64,000 bases of DNA from Panicum virgatum. Lineage: Eukaryota > Streptophyta > Magnoliopsida > Poales > Poaceae. The notes beneath the pieces were generated by a model. That model ran no database searches, was not told where the DNA came from, and saw nothing but the letters and a program-made list of their open reading frames with translations. Shown here piece by piece: positions 1 through 10,711 of the stretch (its first letter is position 1; every line of letters starts with the position of its first letter). The translations under genes and the position numbers were made by a program. The stretch spans positions 70,045,400 through 70,109,399 of the forward strand of contig NC_053144.1 of the NCBI RefSeq assembly GCF_016808335.1. The letters run 5' to 3'.

Positions 1-1650
1 GATTTGACCAATTGGATGATCCTTGGAGATGCGACCCTGCTTCACTAGCGGTACTTGCGTTGATGCTTGTTGGGGTGGATCATGAGTGACTTGTGCTTGT
101 GGTGGAACACTTTGCTCTTCTTGTTCTTGAACTTGGGGTGTTGGCGTTGGCACATCTTCTTGAGGTTGTGTATCATCTTTTTCTTGATCTTCATCCACTT
201 GGGGCGCCGTGGAGGTGCTTGGTGTAGATGAGGAAGGTCCTCCCCCTTGATCATTGTCTTCATGCACCTCTTCCGGCTTGATATCCCCAATGGACATATT
301 CTTCAAAGCTTCATCAATCTCCTCATCACCTACATTCTCATAGCCAACAACCTCCTCTTGGGAGCCATTAGATTCATCAAACTCCACATCACATGTTTCT
401 TCAACTAACCCGGAGGTTTGATTGAATACTCTATATGCTTTGGAGTTTGATGCATAACCAAGAAAGAAACCTTCATCACATCTACTTTCAAACTTACCGA
501 GCCTTTTCTTCTTATAGATGAAGCATTTACAACCAAAGACTCGAAAGTATGATATATTTGGTTTCTTCCCGGTGATGAGCTCATATGGAGTTTTCTTGAG
601 GAGTCGGTGAGGATATACTCGGTTGGATGCATGACACGCCGTGTTGATTGCTTCCGCCCAAAACTTCTCGGACGTGCCATAATCATCCAACATTGCTCTA
701 GCTAGGGTGATGAGTGTCTTGTTCTTTCTTTCCACCACTCCATTTTGTTGAGGCGTGTAGGTGGCGGAAAACTCATGCTTGATGCCCTCTTCATCGCACC
801 ATTCTTCAATCTTCATGTTCTTGAACTCGGTGCCGTTGTCACTCCGGATCTTCACAATTGGGGAGTTGTACTCCCTTTGAGCTCTTCTTGCAAATGTCTT
901 GAAGAGTTCCGGAGTTTCACCCTTATCGCCTAGAAACATAACCCAAGTGTAACGTGAAAAATCATCAACGATTACTAGGCAATAGAGGTTACCACCAATG
1001 CTCTTGTATGTAGTTGGACCAAAGAGATCCATGTGTAGTAGCTCGAGCGGCTTGGAGGTAGACAACATCGTCTTGATGGGATGATGTGTTGCAACTTGCT
1101 TCCCGGCTTGACATGCTTTACATAGCTTGTTCTTATCAAAGGTGACGTCCTTCAAGCCGGTGATCATCCCTCTCTTGTGGGCTTTCTTGAGGTTGCTCAT
1201 GCCAATATGAGCAATTCTTCTATGCCAAAGCCACCCAAGAGAAGACTTGGTGAAGAGGCATGTCATGGTACTTGTTTGCTTTGAAGAGAAATCCACCAAG
1301 TAAATGTTGCCATGCCTAAACCCCGTGAATACCAATGACTTGTCTTTTTCATGAGTTACTACAACACCATTCTTGTCAAAGGCACACGTTAGTCCAAGAT
1401 CACACAATTGAGCAATTGAAATAAGATTAAAACTAAGTGCTTCTACAAACAAAACATTAGAAATAGATAAATCTTTAGAGATTGCTATTCTACCCAAACC
1501 TAAAACTTTTCCCCTTGAGTTATCACCATAGGTGACATGTTCATGATCGCCGGGGTCTTCAAGGGAGGTGAACATGCTATCATTGCCGGTCATATGTTGA
1601 GAGCAACCGCTATCAAGTACCCAATGTTTTCCACCGGCTTTGTAGTTCAC
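1..1650 (-). CDS. pol: Sirevirus A pol, N-terminal part (protease, integrase), partial
   Basis: This is the start of the pol reading frame, in a different frame from gag and beginning just after the gag stop. The copia aspartic protease motif (DSG, followed by CSQHMTG) lies near 1590-1620. The integrase zinc region (HxxxH, then CxxC) lies near 1100-1230, and the DDE core with SDNGTEF and a [10 protein letters not shown] block lies at about 700-1000. The frame follows the intact integrase part of copy B closely and no break was seen. The start is nominal because a frame boundary, not a recognised ATG, sets it. RT and RNase H lie beyond the window edge. Confidence 0.8.
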   Translation of the reverse strand, partial: MNYKAGGKHWVLDSGCSQHMTGNDSMFTSLEDPGDHEHVTYGDNSRGKVLGLGRIAISKDLSISNVLFVEALSFNLISIAQLCDLGLTCAFDKNGVVVTHEKDKSLVFTGFRHGNIYLVDFSSKQTSTMTCLFTKSSLGWLWHRRIAHIGMSNLKKAHKRGMITGLKDVTFDKNKLCKACQAGKQVATHHPIKTMLSTSKPLELLHMDLFGPTTYKSIGGNLYCLVIVDDFSRYTWVMFLGDKGETPELFKTFARRAQREYNSPIVKIRSDNGTEFKNMKIEEWCDEEGIKHEFSATYTPQQNGVVERKNKTLITLARAMLDDYGTSEKFWAEAINTACHASNRVYPHRLLKKTPYELITGKKPNISYFRVFGCKCFIYKKKRLGKFESRCDEGFFLGYASNSKAYRVFNQTSGLVEETCDVEFDESNGSQEEVVGYENVGDEEIDEALKNMSIGDIKPEEVHEDNDQGGGPSSSTPSTSTAPQVDEDQEKDDTQPQEDVPTPTPQVQEQEEQSVPPQAQVTHDPPQQASTQVPLVKQGRISKDHPIGQI

Positions 1651-1666
1651 CTACACACATGAGAAT

Positions 1667-3769
1667 TCACTTTTGAGTTTTAGGAACCCAAACAAGCTTT
1701 GGGCCTTGCACATGTGTGACAAGAGCTTTTGGGACCCAAAGTTGCTTGGGGAGCTTCTTCTTTGACTCCTTAGTGAGTTTGCCAATGAATTTGGCCTTCA
1801 CCTTACCCTTCACCTTACTCAAGAGAAAATGGTTATTTTGAAATATTGAAGAGTAATTCTTGGGTAATTTAGGAAGAGGACGTGATGGTAAAGTGCACTC
1901 CCTAGTGTGGTGCCCGGTGACTTGGCAATGTTGGCAATATGATCCAACTTCCTTGATGAAGCTAATCTTTATCTCCGGAGAAGGAGTAGTAGCTATGTTT
2001 GGCTCCGGAAATGAACCAAGACCTCTCTTGCCATAGTCACGGGCATTGTTGAAGAGAATCTCTTTGTGGATGTATTCTCCTCTTGAGAGCTTCTCCACAC
2101 TACTCTTGAGGCTTGCAACTTGATCCATCAATTCCTTTTCCCTAGAAGGTGCAAGCTCGGGCAAAGCATTAGTAGCATTTGCATTAATGAGTAGGTCATC
2201 ACATGAAGTAGAAGCATTGACCTTCTCAATAGTTTCATGAGCAAAGTTCTCAAGACTTGGGTCAATTGCTTCATAGGCAAATTCAAGTTCTTGATACTTG
2301 TGAGCCAACTCCCTATGCTCTTGTTTAAGCTTTTTGTGGCTCTCTTCAACTTGCTTAGCAAGTACAAGTGACTCATTGTGCTTTTTGAGCAAGTCATTGT
2401 ACTTGCCAAGCAAATCGGAGTGGGCAAGCTCTAACTTTGCACGAGTGCTCTCAAGAATCTTGACTTTGCCCTTTTCCCTCTTGATGACGGATGTATACTC
2501 ATTAATGAGGTTAGCAAACTCATTAGGGTCAAGCTCATCATCACTATCATCTTCACTCTCACATACCTTAGAGTTACCTTTGGCCATGAGGCACATTGGA
2601 GGTGGAGGTAGTGATGGTTCTTCATTTGTGAGGGCAATGGTGACTATGTCTTCTTCATCACTTGAATCTTCGCTTGATGAGACATCGGTCACCCACTCTT
2701 GTTTTTCCACCAAGAAGCTTCTCTTGGTGTGCCCTTTCTTCTTTGGGAAGAGCTTGGTCTTCTTGTCATGGCTCTTTTTCTTCCCAAGTCTCTTGTTTTT
2801 GTTCTTCCTTTCTTCTTCTTCATCATCGCTTGAATCATGGCGATGCTTGCTCTTGTGATCCTTGTTTCTTTTGTCCGGCTTGGGGCAATTTGGACGGATG
2901 TGACCTTTTTCTCCACAATTGTAGCAAATTTTGTTCTTGACATCCATTGGCCGGAACATTCCCTTCTTAGAGTCAAAGTTGAACCCCTTCTTGTTGATCT
3001 TGTCATTCAAGCGGGTGAACTTTCTCATCATAAGAGCAAGCTCTCCATCATCTTCAACATTGGATGAGCTTTCATGATGATCATCTTCTTCATTGCTTGA
3101 GCTTGAATCTTGCTTGATCATCTTGAGCTTGCGGGCTTTGTTTGCCTTGGTCTTTAGAGCAATTGATTTGCTTGAAGTTGGCTCTTCGGTCATACCAAGG
3201 ATACTCATTTCATGAGCGCGAATTTCGCCCACAAGCTCTCCCACTTCCATTGTATCAAGATTCTCCTTTTGAAGCATAGCATTGATAATGTTGTACTTGG
3301 GCTTCGGAAGGAGCATGAGAATCTTGCGGTTGATGGAGCCACTGTCAATTTTGGAAACTTCAAGAGCATTAATGTCCTTGACAATGACATTCAAGCGAGA
3401 GTACATATCATTGCAATTTTCATGAGCTAGCATTTTAAAGGAATCATACTTAGCTCTAAACAAGTGATATTTTTGCTCACGAACTTTAGTGGAGCCTTCA
3501 TGAATTTCAATGAGTTCCTTCCAAATATCACTTGCTAAGTCCATGCCATTAACTCTAGCAAAGACTTCCTCACTTATGGCCTCGAAAATTGCATTTCTAG
3601 CCTTGGCATTCCATTTTAATTGTTCGGTGGTGGGAGTTCCGGTGAACCCGGTCTTAGTGGCCAACCACACTTCGGGGGCAATCGCATCAAGATATGCGGC
3701 CATGCGAACTTTCCAATAAGCAAAGTTCTTGCCCTCGAAGTGGGGCGGCGAACCACCCATCTTGGCCAT
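1667..3769 (-). CDS. gag: Sirevirus A Gag, intact 700-residue ORF
   Basis: This is the retrotransposon capsid/nucleocapsid protein that packages element RNA in cytoplasmic particles. The N-terminal half is a copia gag domain that opens MAKMGGSPPHFEGKNFAYWK. It is followed by a lysine- and serine-rich linker and a first CCHC zinc knuckle, CYNCGEKGHIRPNC, encoded near 2890-2933. Next come an acidic stretch, a long coiled coil (about residues 420-520) and a second CCHC knuckle, CQHCQVTGHHTREC, encoded near 1903-1944. The long gag with a coiled coil and extra knuckle fits the Sirevirus genus. Copy B carries a frameshift here and lacks one zinc ligand, so copy A is the better-preserved gag of the pair. 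Confidence 0.92.
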   Translation of the reverse strand: MAKMGGSPPHFEGKNFAYWKVRMAAYLDAIAPEVWLATKTGFTGTPTTEQLKWNAKARNAIFEAISEEVFARVNGMDLASDIWKELIEIHEGSTKVREQKYHLFRAKYDSFKMLAHENCNDMYSRLNVIVKDINALEVSKIDSGSINRKILMLLPKPKYNIINAMLQKENLDTMEVGELVGEIRAHEMSILGMTEEPTSSKSIALKTKANKARKLKMIKQDSSSSNEEDDHHESSSNVEDDGELALMMRKFTRLNDKINKKGFNFDSKKGMFRPMDVKNKICYNCGEKGHIRPNCPKPDKRNKDHKSKHRHDSSDDEEEERKNKNKRLGKKKSHDKKTKLFPKKKGHTKRSFLVEKQEWVTDVSSSEDSSDEEDIVTIALTNEEPSLPPPPMCLMAKGNSKVCESEDDSDDELDPNEFANLINEYTSVIKREKGKVKILESTRAKLELAHSDLLGKYNDLLKKHNESLVLAKQVEESHKKLKQEHRELAHKYQELEFAYEAIDPSLENFAHETIEKVNASTSCDDLLINANATNALPELAPSREKELMDQVASLKSSVEKLSRGEYIHKEILFNNARDYGKRGLGSFPEPNIATTPSPEIKISFIKEVGSYCQHCQVTGHHTRECTLPSRPLPKLPKNYSSIFQNNHFLLSKVKGKVKAKFIGKLTKESKKKLPKQLWVPKALVTHVQGPKLVWVPKTQK

Positions 3770-3810
3770 AGCTCTAGGCGGTGAAGCCTAATGATCCAAA
3801 TGAGCAACGA

Positions 3811-3823
3811 GACTCTGATACCA
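3811..3823 (-). other. Primer-binding site of Sirevirus A
   Basis: On the minus strand this reads TGGTATCAGAGTC, two bases after the LTR end. It matches the initiator-Met tRNA primer-binding site used by most plant copia elements. Confidence 0.9.
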
Positions 3824-3825
3824 AT

Positions 3826-5512
3826 TGTAAGGATCGATGGACCAAGAGGGGGGGTGAATTGGGCCTTTTTCAAATTCTAAAGCAAGGTAAAGCAACCTTA
3901 ACCTATGCAATACTAGTAGGGCACCAATTCACCAACCGGATAACTAAGCTACCTACACAAGCTAATAGAGATAAAAACAAAGTAAAGCCTAGCAAGGTAG
4001 AGCTAAGTTATGATCTCTAAGTCAAGCTCATAAGTAAATTGCATGAAAGAAAATGCTTGAATAAAGAGAGTGGACAAGAGACGACCGGATTTTTCCCGTG
4101 GTATCGATGTGTTGGCACACACCCCTAATCCACGTTGTGACACTCACAAAGAGTATTGTCACCTCCCAAGTCACCGAGACGAGGGCGCTCACTAAGAGTC
4201 TCCGTTCACCATCCCGGCGTGGTGGAGATCAAGCCACGTACAATCTTCTTCTCCGGGCTCCCACAATCCTTGGCAAGCTCCGCGAGAAACACCTCGATCA
4301 CCAAGATCGCCTAGGTGATGCCAATCACCAAGAGTAACAAGCTAAGGCATTCACTTGAGCAAGAACCGATCACCAAGAACGGATGCACACTAGCTTCTCT
4401 CTACTCAAGTCCTTAATCTTGCTTCTTGATTGATTGAATGCACAAGTATGTGAATGATGAAGCTCAAGGTGGCTCTTGACTATGGTATGAGTGTTGGGAT
4501 GTTGCCTGGTGTCAAGAGTGGGCGAAATGACCCATTGGAGGGGTATATATAGGCAGCTCACACAAATAGAGCCGTTGGAGAAAAGCTGCCAGAAAACTGC
4601 GTAGCGCCGGTTAATCCGACGTACCCCCCATTGTCATCGTCGGTTTAACCGGTGAATGTAAACTGCCTCTTCTGAAAACTAGCCGTTACAACTGGGGCAG
4701 ATTAACCGACGTAGCATCGGTTTAACCGGTGAGTGTAGTTGTCCACTGAACCACTGAAAAACCAAGTCTCTGGACAACTGCACCGACGTTAACTCAAACC
4801 TATCGTCGGTTTAACCAGTGAGTACAACTTTTAAATTCCTCTGAAAAAACCATCTCACTGGTCAATTGCACCGACGTCTTGATTCAAACAGCGTCGGTTA
4901 ATCCGGTGAATAGAACTTGAATTTCCCTGGAAAAACCAACTCTGGACCAATGCACCGACGTTAAATTCAAACACGTCGGTTTAACCGGTGTATTGAATTT
5001 GTCCAGACTCTGCTGACTTCGTTTAACCGACGTATGGAAAATTGAGAGCGTCGGTTAAACCGGTGTATAGACTTTTTCTGATTTTGTCTTTTCTGATTTG
5101 AGTCTTGAATGAAATCCAAATATTCTTGAGATATAGTTTGAGAACCACTTATTTGAACTTCTAGAAACCTGAGTGACCATAGTGTGCATCCATTTTCAAA
5201 TGATCATGTCCATGCTCAAGTTACTTAGCCTTAACCCCTCTTAATAGTGCGATCACTATAAAACTATAAAACCTATACTAACCTAAGTGTCCTTCTCAAC
5301 CTTGTGACACTTAGGACTAGAAAGATCCTTAGCCTTGACATATATATAAGTTGAAAACCGAGATCGCCTTTTAGAATAACCGAAATTGAGGGGCCTCTTT
5401 TGACATATGACCAAATGAGCGATAATGATCTTTTAAGCTGCACAAACTCATTAGTCACAATAATGGTTGTCATTAATCACCGAAACATACCTTGAGGGCC
5501 TAGATGCTTACA
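3826..5512 (-). repeat. 5' LTR of Sirevirus A (1687 bp)
   Basis: On the minus strand it starts TGTAAGCATCTAGG and ends GATCCTTACA. It aligns end to end with the two 1686-bp LTRs of copy B. A TATA box (TATATAT, about 4544-4551) lies just downstream, in transcription sense, of a cluster (about 4600-5065) of repeated boxes of the type CACCGGTTAAACCGACG in both orientations. Confidence 0.93.
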
Positions 5513-6199
5513 GAAGGTAGAGAGCTTGTCTCTAGGGCCGTAAGGCTCATGGCCCTTAGCCTCGACTACTCAATTCGCCGTGCCTTTGACTTTGAGTGAA
5601 CAAAGAAAGGTTAGTATTCGAGGTAGCTGATGGAGTAACGACTCCTGAAGGAGGTAGAGAGCTTGTCTTTAGGGCCGCAAGGCTCATGGCCCTTAGCCCC
5701 GACTACTCGATTCGCCGTGCCTTTGAATTTGAGTGAATAAAGAGGGGTTGGTATTCGAGGTAGCCGATGGAGTAACGACTCCTGAAGAAGGTAGAGAGCT
5801 TGTCTCTAGGGCCGCAAGGCTCATGGCCCTTAGCCCCGACTACTCGATTCGCCGTGCCTTTGACTTTGAGTGAACAAAGAGGGGTTGGTATTCGAGGTAG
5901 CCGATGGAGTAACGACTCCTGAAGAAGGTAGAGAGCTTGTCTATAGGGCCGCAAGGCTCATGGCCCTTAGCCCCGACAACTCTATTCGCCATGCCTTTGA
6001 CTTTGAGTGAACAAAGAAAGGTTGGTATTCGAGGTAGCAGATGGAGTAACGACTCCTGAAGAAGGTAGAGAGCTTGTCTCTAGTGCAGCAAGGCTCATGG
6101 CCCTTAGCCCCGACTACTTGATTCGCCGTGCCTTTGACTTTGAGTGAACAAAAAAAAGTTGGTATTCGAGGTAGCCGATGGAGTAACGACTCCTGAAGC
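5513..6199. repeat. Tandem array, five copies of a 137-bp unit, in the Tat element 3' UTR
   Basis: The phrase GGTAGAGAGCTTG recurs at 5516, 5653, 5790, 5927 and 6064, exactly 137 bp apart each time. Units differ by a few substitutions. The array lies just downstream of the integrase end of the Tat element, which is where this lineage is known to carry hypervariable tandem repeats. It is cut at 5512/5513 by the Sirevirus A LTR. Confidence 0.93.
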
Positions 6200-6281
6200 T
6201 GTCTTGGGTGTTTGAATTGAACTCCAAAGGACCATGTTCCTTTATTGAAGTTTGAAATCCGGGAAGAGGTCTTCTGACAGT

Positions 6282-6617
6282 TTATGGGTAGAACTTCCGA
6301 AGATGCTCGATGTTCCAAGAGTTGGGGACTTCTAGTCCGTCCGCGTAGATCAGTCGATAGGATCCTGGTCCTGTGACTTTGGTGACGATGAAGGGTCCTT
6401 CCCATCTTGAGTTAAGTTTGTGAAGGCCTGTCTCATCTTGTATTCTGCGGAGGACCATATCTCCGATGTTGAAAGATCTTGACTGGATGTTGCGATCGTG
6501 ATATCTTCGCATGTTTTGTAGATATTGAGTTGATCGTAGGAGTGCATTGCATCTCATCTCATCGAGTGAGTCCAGTTCTAATTGTCGGCTTCCATCGGCT
6601 TCTGCTGAGTCATACAT
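6282..6617 (-). pseudogene. Tat integrase C-terminal region
   Basis: This open segment of 111 residues contains the gypsy integrase tail block LNSRWEGPFIVTKVTGPGSY and ends IEHLRKFYP. No chromodomain follows. It continues the integrase core upstream (6636-7178) across a stop, so it is a fragment of a broken polyprotein. Confidence 0.85.
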
Positions 6618-6635
6618 CTCTAGTCGAGGTGACTT

Positions 6636-7178
6636 CTACATGAAATCTGCCGGCAGTATTGCTTCGGAGCCGTATACCAGGAAGAAAGGAGTTTGTCCTG
6701 TTGCTTTGCTGGGTTGGGTGCGTAGCCCCCAGATTACTATTGGTAGTTCGGCTAGCCATTTGCCTCCTTTCTTGCTTGTAGAATCGAAGATTCTCTTCTT
6801 TAGGCCGTCAATTATCAGTCCGATGATGTGTTCCACTTGGCCATTGGCTCTTGGGTGTGCGACTGATACATACTTGACGTCAATGCTGGAGTTCTCGCAG
6901 TAGTCCCAGAATTCTTGCGAGGTGAAGTTTGATCCAAGATCGGTTATGATTGTGTTGGAGAAACTAAATCTGTGGAGTATTTCACTAATGAACTCGACCG
7001 CACGATCTGATGAGATCTTCTTGATTGGTTTGACTTCGATCCATTTGGTGAACTTGTCGACTACCACTAGGATGTGTGTGAAGCCTCCTGGCGCTGTTGG
7101 GAGTGGTCCTATCATGTCAAGGCTCCAGCAAGCGAACGGCCACGATGGAGGTATGGTTATCAAGTTGTGAGCAGGCAA
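6636..7178 (-). pseudogene. Tat integrase catalytic core
   Basis: The 180-residue frame has the retroviral integrase fold (rve). The first Asp lies in LDMIGPLPTAPGG, the second in IITDLGSNFTSQEFW, and the Glu in RANGQVEHIIGLIIDGLKK, so the D,D-35-E triad is still present. It is separated by stops from the zinc-binding N-terminal part on one side and the C-terminal tail on the other. Confidence 0.9.
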
Positions 7179-7184
7179 GTGACT

Positions 7185-8033
7185 TTATTTGGCGAAGTAC
7201 TGGCATCCTGGGCATCGTTTGACGAGTAGTTCTGCATCTGATAATGCTGTGGACCAATAGAATCCTGATCTGAAGACTTTGCCGACCAGTGTGCGTGAAG
7301 CCGCGTGGTTTCCGCATGTGCCTTCATGAGCTTCCTGTAGGATTCCTTTTCCTTCTTCTGTTGTGATGCACTTCATTAGGATTTCTGATCCTGCGCCTCG
7401 CTTGTAGAGTTTGTTGTCGACTAGGACATAATTCTTGCTGCGACGCATGATTCGTACTGCTTCTGCATTGTATTTTTTGATTACTGGTGGGAGTACTTTG
7501 TCCTTGATGTAGTCGATGAACGTAGTGCGCCAATCAGCTTCGATCATCATTACCTCTCGACTGGTTTCTTGGGGAACCGGGTCGACTTCCATTGGCGTGG
7601 AAATATTGATTGAGGGGTGATGAAGCTCATGAACGAAGATTCCTGGAGGGACTTCCGCTCGGCCGGAGCCAAGTTTTGAGAGGACGTCTGCGGCTACATT
7701 GTTGTCGCGGACAACGTGGTGGATTTCTAATCTCGAAAACTTGTTTTCAAGTTTCCTGATCTCTGCAACGTAGGCGTTCATGGTCTCTTTGTTGATCTCC
7801 CCTTCCTTGTTTACTTGTTGGACCACAAGGAGGGAATCTCCGTAGACGAGTAGTCGCTTGATGCCGAGTGAGATGGCCAGTCGGAGGTCATGTAGGAGAG
7901 CTTCATATTCTGCTTCGTTGTTGGATACTTCGAAGAGAATTTGGAAGACATATTTGAGTTGCTCGCCTTTTGAAGAGATGAAGAGTACGCCTGCTCCTTC
8001 TCCACCCAATTTCAGTGAGCCGTCGAAGTACAT
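7185..8033 (-). pseudogene. Tat RNase H-like domain and integrase HHCC zinc domain
   Basis: This 282-residue open frame starts with an RNase H-like domain whose acidic residues sit in MYFDGSLKLGG, NNEAEYEALLHDL, VYGDSLLVVQQV and VAADVLSKL. The wording resembles the archaeal-type RNase H that Tat elements carry in addition to the normal one. The C-terminal 80 residues hold the integrase HHCC zinc finger (HEGTCGNH, then CPGCQYF). A stop follows directly, before the integrase core. Confidence 0.85.
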
Positions 8034-8390
8034 GGTCCAGTGATCTGATATTGATGGTGGGGTAGGTACTTGGTTTTCTCTCCATTCAGCCAGGAAGTCG
8101 ACTAGAGCTTAGGACTTGATTGCTGTTCTTGGTGTGAATTTCAGCTCGAGTGCCCCTAGTTCGACTGCCCACTTTGAGATGCGACCAGTTGCGTCTCGAT
8201 TGTGTAAGATGTCTCCCAGTGGGAAATCCGTGATGACTGATATCTTGTACTCGTCGAAGTAATGTCGTAGCTTCCTTGAGGTGATCAGTATTGCGTAGAG
8301 TAGTTTCTAGATCGGTGGGTATCACACCTTTGATTCAGAGAGTACTTCACTTATGAAGTAGACTGGTCTTTGGACACCGTAGGCGTGACC

Positions 8391-9274
8391 CTATTCTTTG
8401 CGTTCTACCACAATTGCCGTGTTGACGACGTGTGTGGTGGCTGCAATATAGAGGAACAGTTCTTCTCCTGGCAATGGAACCGTGAGGGTGGGAGGAGACT
8501 GGAGGTGCTGTTTGAGATCTTCGAGAGCATCGGCTGCTTCTTGAGACCATTTGAATTTGTCTTGTTTCTTGAGCAGCTTAAAGAAAGGAAGGCCTCTTTC
8601 TCCGAGTCTTGACAAGAATCTATTTAAAGCGGCCTTGCATCCTGTGAGCTTCTGGATGTCTTTGATGGATGCTGGAACTTCCATGTTTAGGATGGCATTA
8701 ATTTTCTCCGGGTTTGCTTCGATTCCTCTGTGGCTGATAATGAAGCCGAGTAGTTTTCTATGTTGCAATGGAGCTGGTTAGCGAAGCATAGCTGTATGGG
8801 GCGCTGATAAGTCGCTCCCGCATTCTTCAGTCCAAACGACATGGTCTTGTAAGCGTATGCGCCAAACAAAGTGATGAACGCTGTTTTGATCTGGTCCTTT
8901 TCCTGGAGAGCTATTTGATGATAGCCCGAGTAGCAGTCTAGGAAGGATAGCAGTATGCATCCGGCCGTCGAGTCGATGACTTGGTCAATACGAGGGAGCC
9001 GGAAGGGATTCTTAGGGCATTGCTTGTTGAGGTCAGTGTAGTCGATGCACATCCTCCACTCGTTGTTGTTCTTTTTGAGAATGAGTACTGGATTCGCCAG
9101 CCATTCGGGGTGATAAACTTCTTTGATGAATCCAGCCGCGAGTAGCTTGGCGAGTTCTTTCTTGATGGCTTCTCTTTTCTCTGCCGAGAATCTTTGAAGC
9201 CTCTGCTTTTTTGGAGTAGCTGTAGGGTTGACATTCAGGGAGTGCTCGATCAACTCGTTTGAGACACCGGGCAT
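8391..9274 (-). pseudogene. Tat reverse transcriptase with the catalytic YxDD block deleted
   Basis: Residues from 9274 downward match gypsy RT: AAGFIKEVYHPEWLANPVLI, then WRMCIDYTDLNKQCPKNPF and LLSFLDCYSGYHQI. The frame then reaches CFANQLH and changes character at about 8765-8790. A second frame (8768-8391) resumes with KLLGFIISHRGIEANPEK and continues into the normal RNase H start. The intervening palm segment that carries YVDD, roughly 60 residues in intact relatives, is absent. The joint looks like an internal deletion plus frameshift, so no active polymerase can be made. Confidence 0.85.
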
Positions 9275-9606
9275 GTCAGCTGGTTTCCATGCAAATACTT
9301 CGTGGTTGGCCCTTAGGAAATTGACGAGCGCACTTTCCTATTTGTCAGAAAGCTCTGTCCCTATCAAGGCTGTCTTCGACGGGTCGTCTTCTTGCAGCTG
9401 GATTGCCTTGACTCCGATGTTGTCGGGTGGCTTTGGGCAGAGCGGCTTATCTTCTTTGTAGGGATCTCTGATCCCGATGTCGAGTACTGTTGGGCTGCTG
9501 CCAGTACTTCTCCTGCGGTATCTGGGAGTCGATTTGTGGAGGCGTAGGTTATAGCTTCCTTTTCACATTCGAAGGATCTTTGAAGGTCTCCGCAGAAAGT
9601 GAGGAC

Positions 9607-10281
9607 TCATGTTTTTCCTGGCATCTTCAACAGAAGGTAGACGTAGTGGGGGATTGCCATGAATTTGGCCAATGCTGGTCGTTCGAGTATGGCATGATAT
9701 GAGGACTCGAAGTCTGCTACCTCGAATTTGATGAGCTCTGTTCGGTAGTTATCTGGTGTACCGAAGGTGACAGGGAGCACCACGGCCCTGACTGGGAAAG
9801 ATGTGTTCCCTGGGACGATGCCGTAGAAGGGTGCCTTGCTTGGTTTCAGTTTGTCAGATATATCGAGTCCCATCTTGGTAATTGTACTCATGAAGATGAG
9901 GTTTAGTCCACTGCCTCCGTCGATTAGTACCCGAGTGAGAATGGAACCGGCTACCACTGGGTCCAGGACGAGTGGAAATTTTCCAGGTTCTGAAAAGCTG
10001 GTCCATTGATCTTCCCTTGAGAAGGTTATGGGTGTTTCAGTGTGCCTTAGTGGTTTCTGGACTGCTGGTTCCATCTTCAGTATTTCACGCCAGGCCGGTT
10101 TCTGGTTTCTCCTGTTGAAAGAAGAGTTTCCACCGTAGATCATGTTGACCCTGTTGGCGGATTGTTGGAATCCCATGGTTCCATCTTTATCGCCATCTTC
10201 ATCGTCTTGTTTATCTTTCTTCTTTTTTGTCTTCTTCCAATTGACTTTGTTGGAGAGACTTACGAAGACTGACACATTCAA
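9607..10281 (-). pseudogene. Tat protease region
   Basis: This 224-residue frame contains the aspartic protease signature VLIDGGSGLNLIF and the later block YHAILERPALAKFMAIPHY typical of grass gypsy polyproteins. The next part of pol, between 9606 and 9274, holds several stops. The upstream linker around 10211-10393 carries a CPLHPKGKHTILEC zinc-knuckle-like motif in another frame. Confidence 0.83.
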
Positions 10282-10711
10282 GGATTGTGTGCTTTCCTTT
10301 AGGATGTAAAGGGCAAGGTCTATCGAGTAGTTTCTGGAAATCGTCTTGTGGGTTTCCTTTCTTGCTTTTCTGTCCTCGTTCCATTGTAGCCACTGTATCC
10401 TCCGGCTTTCGCTTCTGATTGTTATCTTCGCGGCGGGAGAAGCGATCGCGTTCTTGTTCTTCTTGGTCAGCCTAAGCGAGCATCATGTCCCGTAGTGCTA
10501 CAACCTATCGAGGTCTGTTTCTTCCAAAGTCTCGGTACAGTTGTTGTGTGGTGAGGCCATTGTGAAAGCAGTCGATCACATCATCGTCTGCTATGTTTGC
10601 AATGGTGGCTCGAGTACCAAAGAATCTCTTTATGTATGATCTCAGGGCTTCGCCTCGCTCCTATTTGCATAGTCGCAAGTCGTGGTGAGTGGCTGGGCGA
10701 TGAATGGAGCC

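Larger units (their letters stand above)
1..5512 (-). mobile_element. Sirevirus (Ty1/copia) copy A, 5' part, truncated by window edge
   Basis: The minus strand reads 5' LTR (3826-5512), primer-binding site, gag (1667-3769), then protease and integrase sequence running off the window at base 1. It is near-identical to the complete copy B at 32461-45408, so it belongs to the same family. Reverse transcriptase, RNase H, the env-like ORF and the 3' LTR would lie outside the window. It sits in the tandem-repeat array of the Tat element at 5513-6199, so it is probably a nested insertion. The target duplication cannot be checked because the other end is missing. Confidence 0.93.

Noticed and set aside
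5513..6199. CRISPR-like array
   Set aside because: The 137-bp units are contiguous with no repeat/spacer alternation. This is a plant retrotransposon UTR tandem repeat.
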